Shown here: one piece after another, positions 14,232 to 16,003 of the stretch
Position numbering within the stretch: the stretch's first letter is position 1
Layout: the number at the start of each line of letters is the position of its first letter
From: Planctomycetota bacterium
Lineage (GTDB): Bacteria > Planctomycetota > Phycisphaerae > FEN-1346 > JAACEH01
DNA: 16,003 bases
Assembly (NCBI GenBank): GCA_016935955.1
Contig: JAFGPY010000389.1
Location: 1-16,003 of the forward strand
Direction: 5' to 3'
Notes under the pieces: generated by a model
The model's database searches: none
What the model was told of the DNA's origin: nothing
What the model saw: only the letters and a program-made list of their open reading frames with translations
Position numbers and translations under genes: made by a program

Positions 14232-14804
14232 ATGAAACGCATGTTCCTGGCGGCCGCCATGGCCGCGGCCCTGACGGCCGGATGCCAGCCCGAGGTCGTC
14301 TCGAAGTACATGCCCGTGGCCGTGCCCATCAGGCTGTCGCCGGCCACCACGCTGACCGTCGTCGGCACCGGCGACACGGCCGAAGAGGCCCGCCAGGCCG
14401 CCATCAACCGCCTGGTCTACGAGGTCATCCTGCCGCCGTCGGAATCCGGCGTCCAGACCGAGCACGTCGCCGAGTTCGTCGAGAGCATGATCCGCGGCTA
14501 CAACGTCGTCTCCACGCAGAAGGACATCATCGGCACCTACTACGTGACGATCGAATTGAGCGTCAGCCAGTTGGGCCTCAACTACCAGGAGCTGTATCAC
14601 CGCTGCGGGCTCCGGGAAGACGAGATGGAAGTTCTGAAGAAAGACGTTGAAGCCGACGAGCAACTGCGTATCATCGCCGAGCAGCGCGCCGTCACGGCCG
14701 AACGGCAACTGGAGTCGGAGAAGCGGCTCTACACCAAGCGGCTGATGGAGATGCAGGCGCAACTGGACGCCCTGAAGAAAAGCGGCGCCGCACCCGAGCC
14801 CTGA
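14232..14804 (+). CDS. Lipoprotein with N-terminal alpha/beta domain and coiled coil
   Basis: A 190-residue lipoprotein with lipobox LTAGC (Cys18). The segment LTVVGTGDTAEEARQAAINRLV (41-62) is like the strand-helix start of FlgT-N/LPP20-type lipoprotein domains, in which a VxGxG turn is followed by an Ala-rich helix; this is an inference from pattern. A strand-rich part follows (YYVTIELSVSQL). From about 125 to 182 the sequence is charged and heptad-like (KKDVEADEQLRIIAEQ and on), predicting a coiled coil. ATG 14232 has AGGAG about 8 bases upstream. It is closely downstream of the oxidoreductase, but no functional link can be read from the sequence. Confidence 0.8.
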   Translation: MKRMFLAAAMAAALTAGCQPEVVSKYMPVAVPIRLSPATTLTVVGTGDTAEEARQAAINRLVYEVILPPSESGVQTEHVAEFVESMIRGYNVVSTQKDIIGTYYVTIELSVSQLGLNYQELYHRCGLREDEMEVLKKDVEADEQLRIIAEQRAVTAERQLESEKRLYTKRLMEMQAQLDALKKSGAAPEP

Positions 14805-14820
14805 CGGCCCGTTGGGGAAT

Positions 14821-14908
14821 GTAGCCCGGCCGCCCTCGGCCGGGGAGCACGGGCCTTGAACGATCGTCTTCTGATGATTGCGGTCACGCCCGAGGGCGGG
14901 CGTGCTAC
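14821..14908. repeat. REP pair (BIME-like) with intact GTAG...CTAC ends
   Basis: The left unit (14821-14844) is GTAG-headed with arms CCCGGCCG and CGGCCGGG. The right unit (14885-14908) is inverted, with arms CACGCCC and GGGCGTG, and ends in CTAC. Counting two flanking bases each side, the termini ATGTAGC and GCTACAT are exact inverted copies. It is the best preserved example of the element also present at 7517-7602, and its left unit recurs inverted at 839-861. The remainder of the spacer to 15070 shows no gene. Confidence 0.75.
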
Positions 14909-15070
14909 ATGGGCTCCGATGCCGGGCGCCACACGTTGGAGGGCGTAGCCCCAAAGTGTGCCGCACGCTGAAGACCGCACACCTTGCCCTTCGGGTCAAG
15001 AGGTGGCGCCCGTGCGACCGGCGACCCGGCGACTCGCCCGAAGAGCAAACCGTTCCGAGGACCTGCGGCC

Positions 15071-15490
15071 GTGTGGATCCTGGCCAGCGAACTTGAACGA
15101 TTCCAGGAGTTCCTGCTCGATGCGGGACTCTACCCGACCCTGGCCGCCACCAGTGTCGCCGTCTTCGCCCTGAGCTACATGGCCCGGACCGTCGAGAACT
15201 ACATCCGCCACCTGCATAAGAAACCTTACCTGCACTACGGCAGTCCGCGATTCATCCTGGCCACGATCGGCTACATCCTGATCGCCGACGGTTTTGTCAT
15301 CGGCACGGCGTTCGAGGCGCGGCTGGACCTGCACGTGGCTACCGTGACGACGTCGTGCGGCCTGCTGTGCCTGATCGTCGCCGCGGTCCTGTCGCTCGTC
15401 CCGCACGTCCGCCAGATCCGCGAGATTCGCGAGGACGCTCACATGGACGGCGCCGCGGACGACGACAGGAACGAATCCCGGCACGAGTAA
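15071..15490 (+). CDS. Small three-helix membrane protein of unknown function
   Basis: A 139-residue protein with three predicted membrane helices at about 21-38, 61-81 and 89-110, and a charged C-terminal tail (REIREDAHMDGAADDDRNESRHE) that is probably cytoplasmic. The loop between helices 1 and 2 is basic and aromatic (YIRHLHKKPYLHYG). I do not recognise the family. GTG 15071 is chosen because CGAGGA stands about 9 bases upstream and the frame before it is low-complexity spacer. It stands 54 bases before the secreted hydrolase gene and could be its operon partner. Confidence 0.65.
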   Translation: MWILASELERFQEFLLDAGLYPTLAATSVAVFALSYMARTVENYIRHLHKKPYLHYGSPRFILATIGYILIADGFVIGTAFEARLDLHVATVTTSCGLLCLIVAAVLSLVPHVRQIREIREDAHMDGAADDDRNESRHE

Positions 15491-15544
15491 CCGGACGGTC
15501 TCGCCCGCGTTTGCGAACCGCACTGTCCCATTGGAGAGATTGCC

Positions 15545-16003
15545 ATGTCGTATCACGCCTTGCTGCTTGCCGCCGTGTTGCTCGGCGCCGTGGTCGTCGC
15601 ACCGGCCTGGTCACAGGACGAGGCCCAGGCGTTGCCGCTGGCGCCGTTCGCCCTGCCGCCGCAGGGCGCGCCGGCCGGGGACCTGGACCTTCGCCGCGTG
15701 TTCGACGGGCCGCGCGGGGACGACCTGCCGCGTGTCGCGGTCGAGGACGGGCACTTTGCCGCCGGCGGCAAACGCGTCAGGTTCTGGGGCGTCAACCTGT
15801 GCTTCAGCGCCTGCTTCCCGACGCACGATGCGGCCGACCGATTGGCGGCGCGACTTGCGGCCTTCGGCATCAACTGCGTCCGCTTCCACCACATGGACCA
15901 CCACGCCTGGCCGCGCGGCATCTGGAAGAAGGACTACTCCGGCCTGGAGCCCGAGGCCCTCGACCGGCTGGACTACCTGCTGGCGGCGATGAAGCGCGAG
16001 GGC
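15545..16003 (+). CDS. Secreted clan-A glycoside hydrolase (cellulase-like), N-terminal part
   Basis: The first 153 residues of a gene that runs off the right edge; no stop occurs. A Sec signal peptide (hydrophobic 5-20, likely cleavage after AWS at 21-23) is followed by a segment FAAGGKRVRFWGVNLCF (71-87) and then RLAAFGINCVRFHHMD near 103-118. RFWGVN and GINxVRxHHxD at the first and second strands are typical of (beta/alpha)8 clan GH-A enzymes such as GH5-like cellulases, especially large secreted ones in Planctomycetota, Lentisphaerota and related phyla. The catalytic glutamates lie beyond the window, so the substrate is unknown. ATG 15545 follows TTGGAGAGA closely. Confidence 0.82.
   Translation, partial: MSYHALLLAAVLLGAVVVAPAWSQDEAQALPLAPFALPPQGAPAGDLDLRRVFDGPRGDDLPRVAVEDGHFAAGGKRVRFWGVNLCFSACFPTHDAADRLAARLAAFGINCVRFHHMDHHAWPRGIWKKDYSGLEPEALDRLDYLLAAMKREG

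Noticed and set aside
1..16003. tRNA, rRNA or riboswitch
   Set aside because: No cloverleaf with a GTTCRANYC-type T-loop, no rRNA-like conserved stretch, and no recognised riboswitch core was seen upstream of glyA, hpt or other metabolic genes.

Overview
The window is a GC-rich bacterial chromosome segment. Every supportable gene is on the + strand, and the intergenic gaps are full of palindromic repeats. The gene style (lipoproteins with an LAGC-type lipobox, a membrane-anchored VWA protein, a secreted clan-A glycoside hydrolase, a bacterial glycerol-1-phosphate dehydrogenase) and the dense REP-like repeats suggest a member of the PVC group, most likely Planctomycetota (Phycisphaerae-like). 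That placement is an inference from style; no rRNA or single-lineage marker is present.

Layout: (1) 1-73, C-terminal tail of a probable IS630-type transposase. (2) 74-906, no gene; nested inverted repeats, a 115-bp composite palindrome and GTAG-headed REP-like hairpins. (3) 907-1881, family 2 glycosyltransferase. (4) 1882-2342, no gene; second copies of the repeats seen in region 2. (5) 2343-3683, sn-glycerol-1-phosphate dehydrogenase, followed directly by a MITE-like repeat. (6) 3952-5272, a UPF0316 membrane protein and an unknown polytopic membrane protein. (7) 5330-6449, prfB (RF2) with an intact programmed +1 frameshift site. (8) 6450-6716, hairpin-rich spacer. (9) 6717-7499, membrane-anchored VWA protein with an altered MIDAS. 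(10) 7500-7938, repeats and a promoter. (11) 7939-9664, three consecutive lipoproteins of PsbP/DcrB-like layout, then glyA (9712-10992), which may be co-transcribed. (12) 11090-12454, an ankyrin-repeat lipoprotein. (13) 12525-14804, hypoxanthine phosphoribosyltransferase, an Old-Yellow-Enzyme-type oxidoreductase and a coiled-coil lipoprotein. (14) 14821-14908, a REP pair. (15) 15071-15490, a small three-helix membrane protein. (16) 15545 to the window end, the N-terminal part of a secreted glycoside hydrolase.

Housekeeping functions (translation termination, one-carbon metabolism, purine salvage) are interleaved with envelope proteins of unknown role. The strongest unusual signals are the REP/BIME-like repeat network, the archaeal-type lipid enzyme carrying a G-quadruplex-capable 12-bp tandem duplication, the prfB frameshift, and the run of three related but divergent lipoproteins beside glyA. 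I found no convincing new defence system, CRISPR array, phage or secondary-metabolite cluster.
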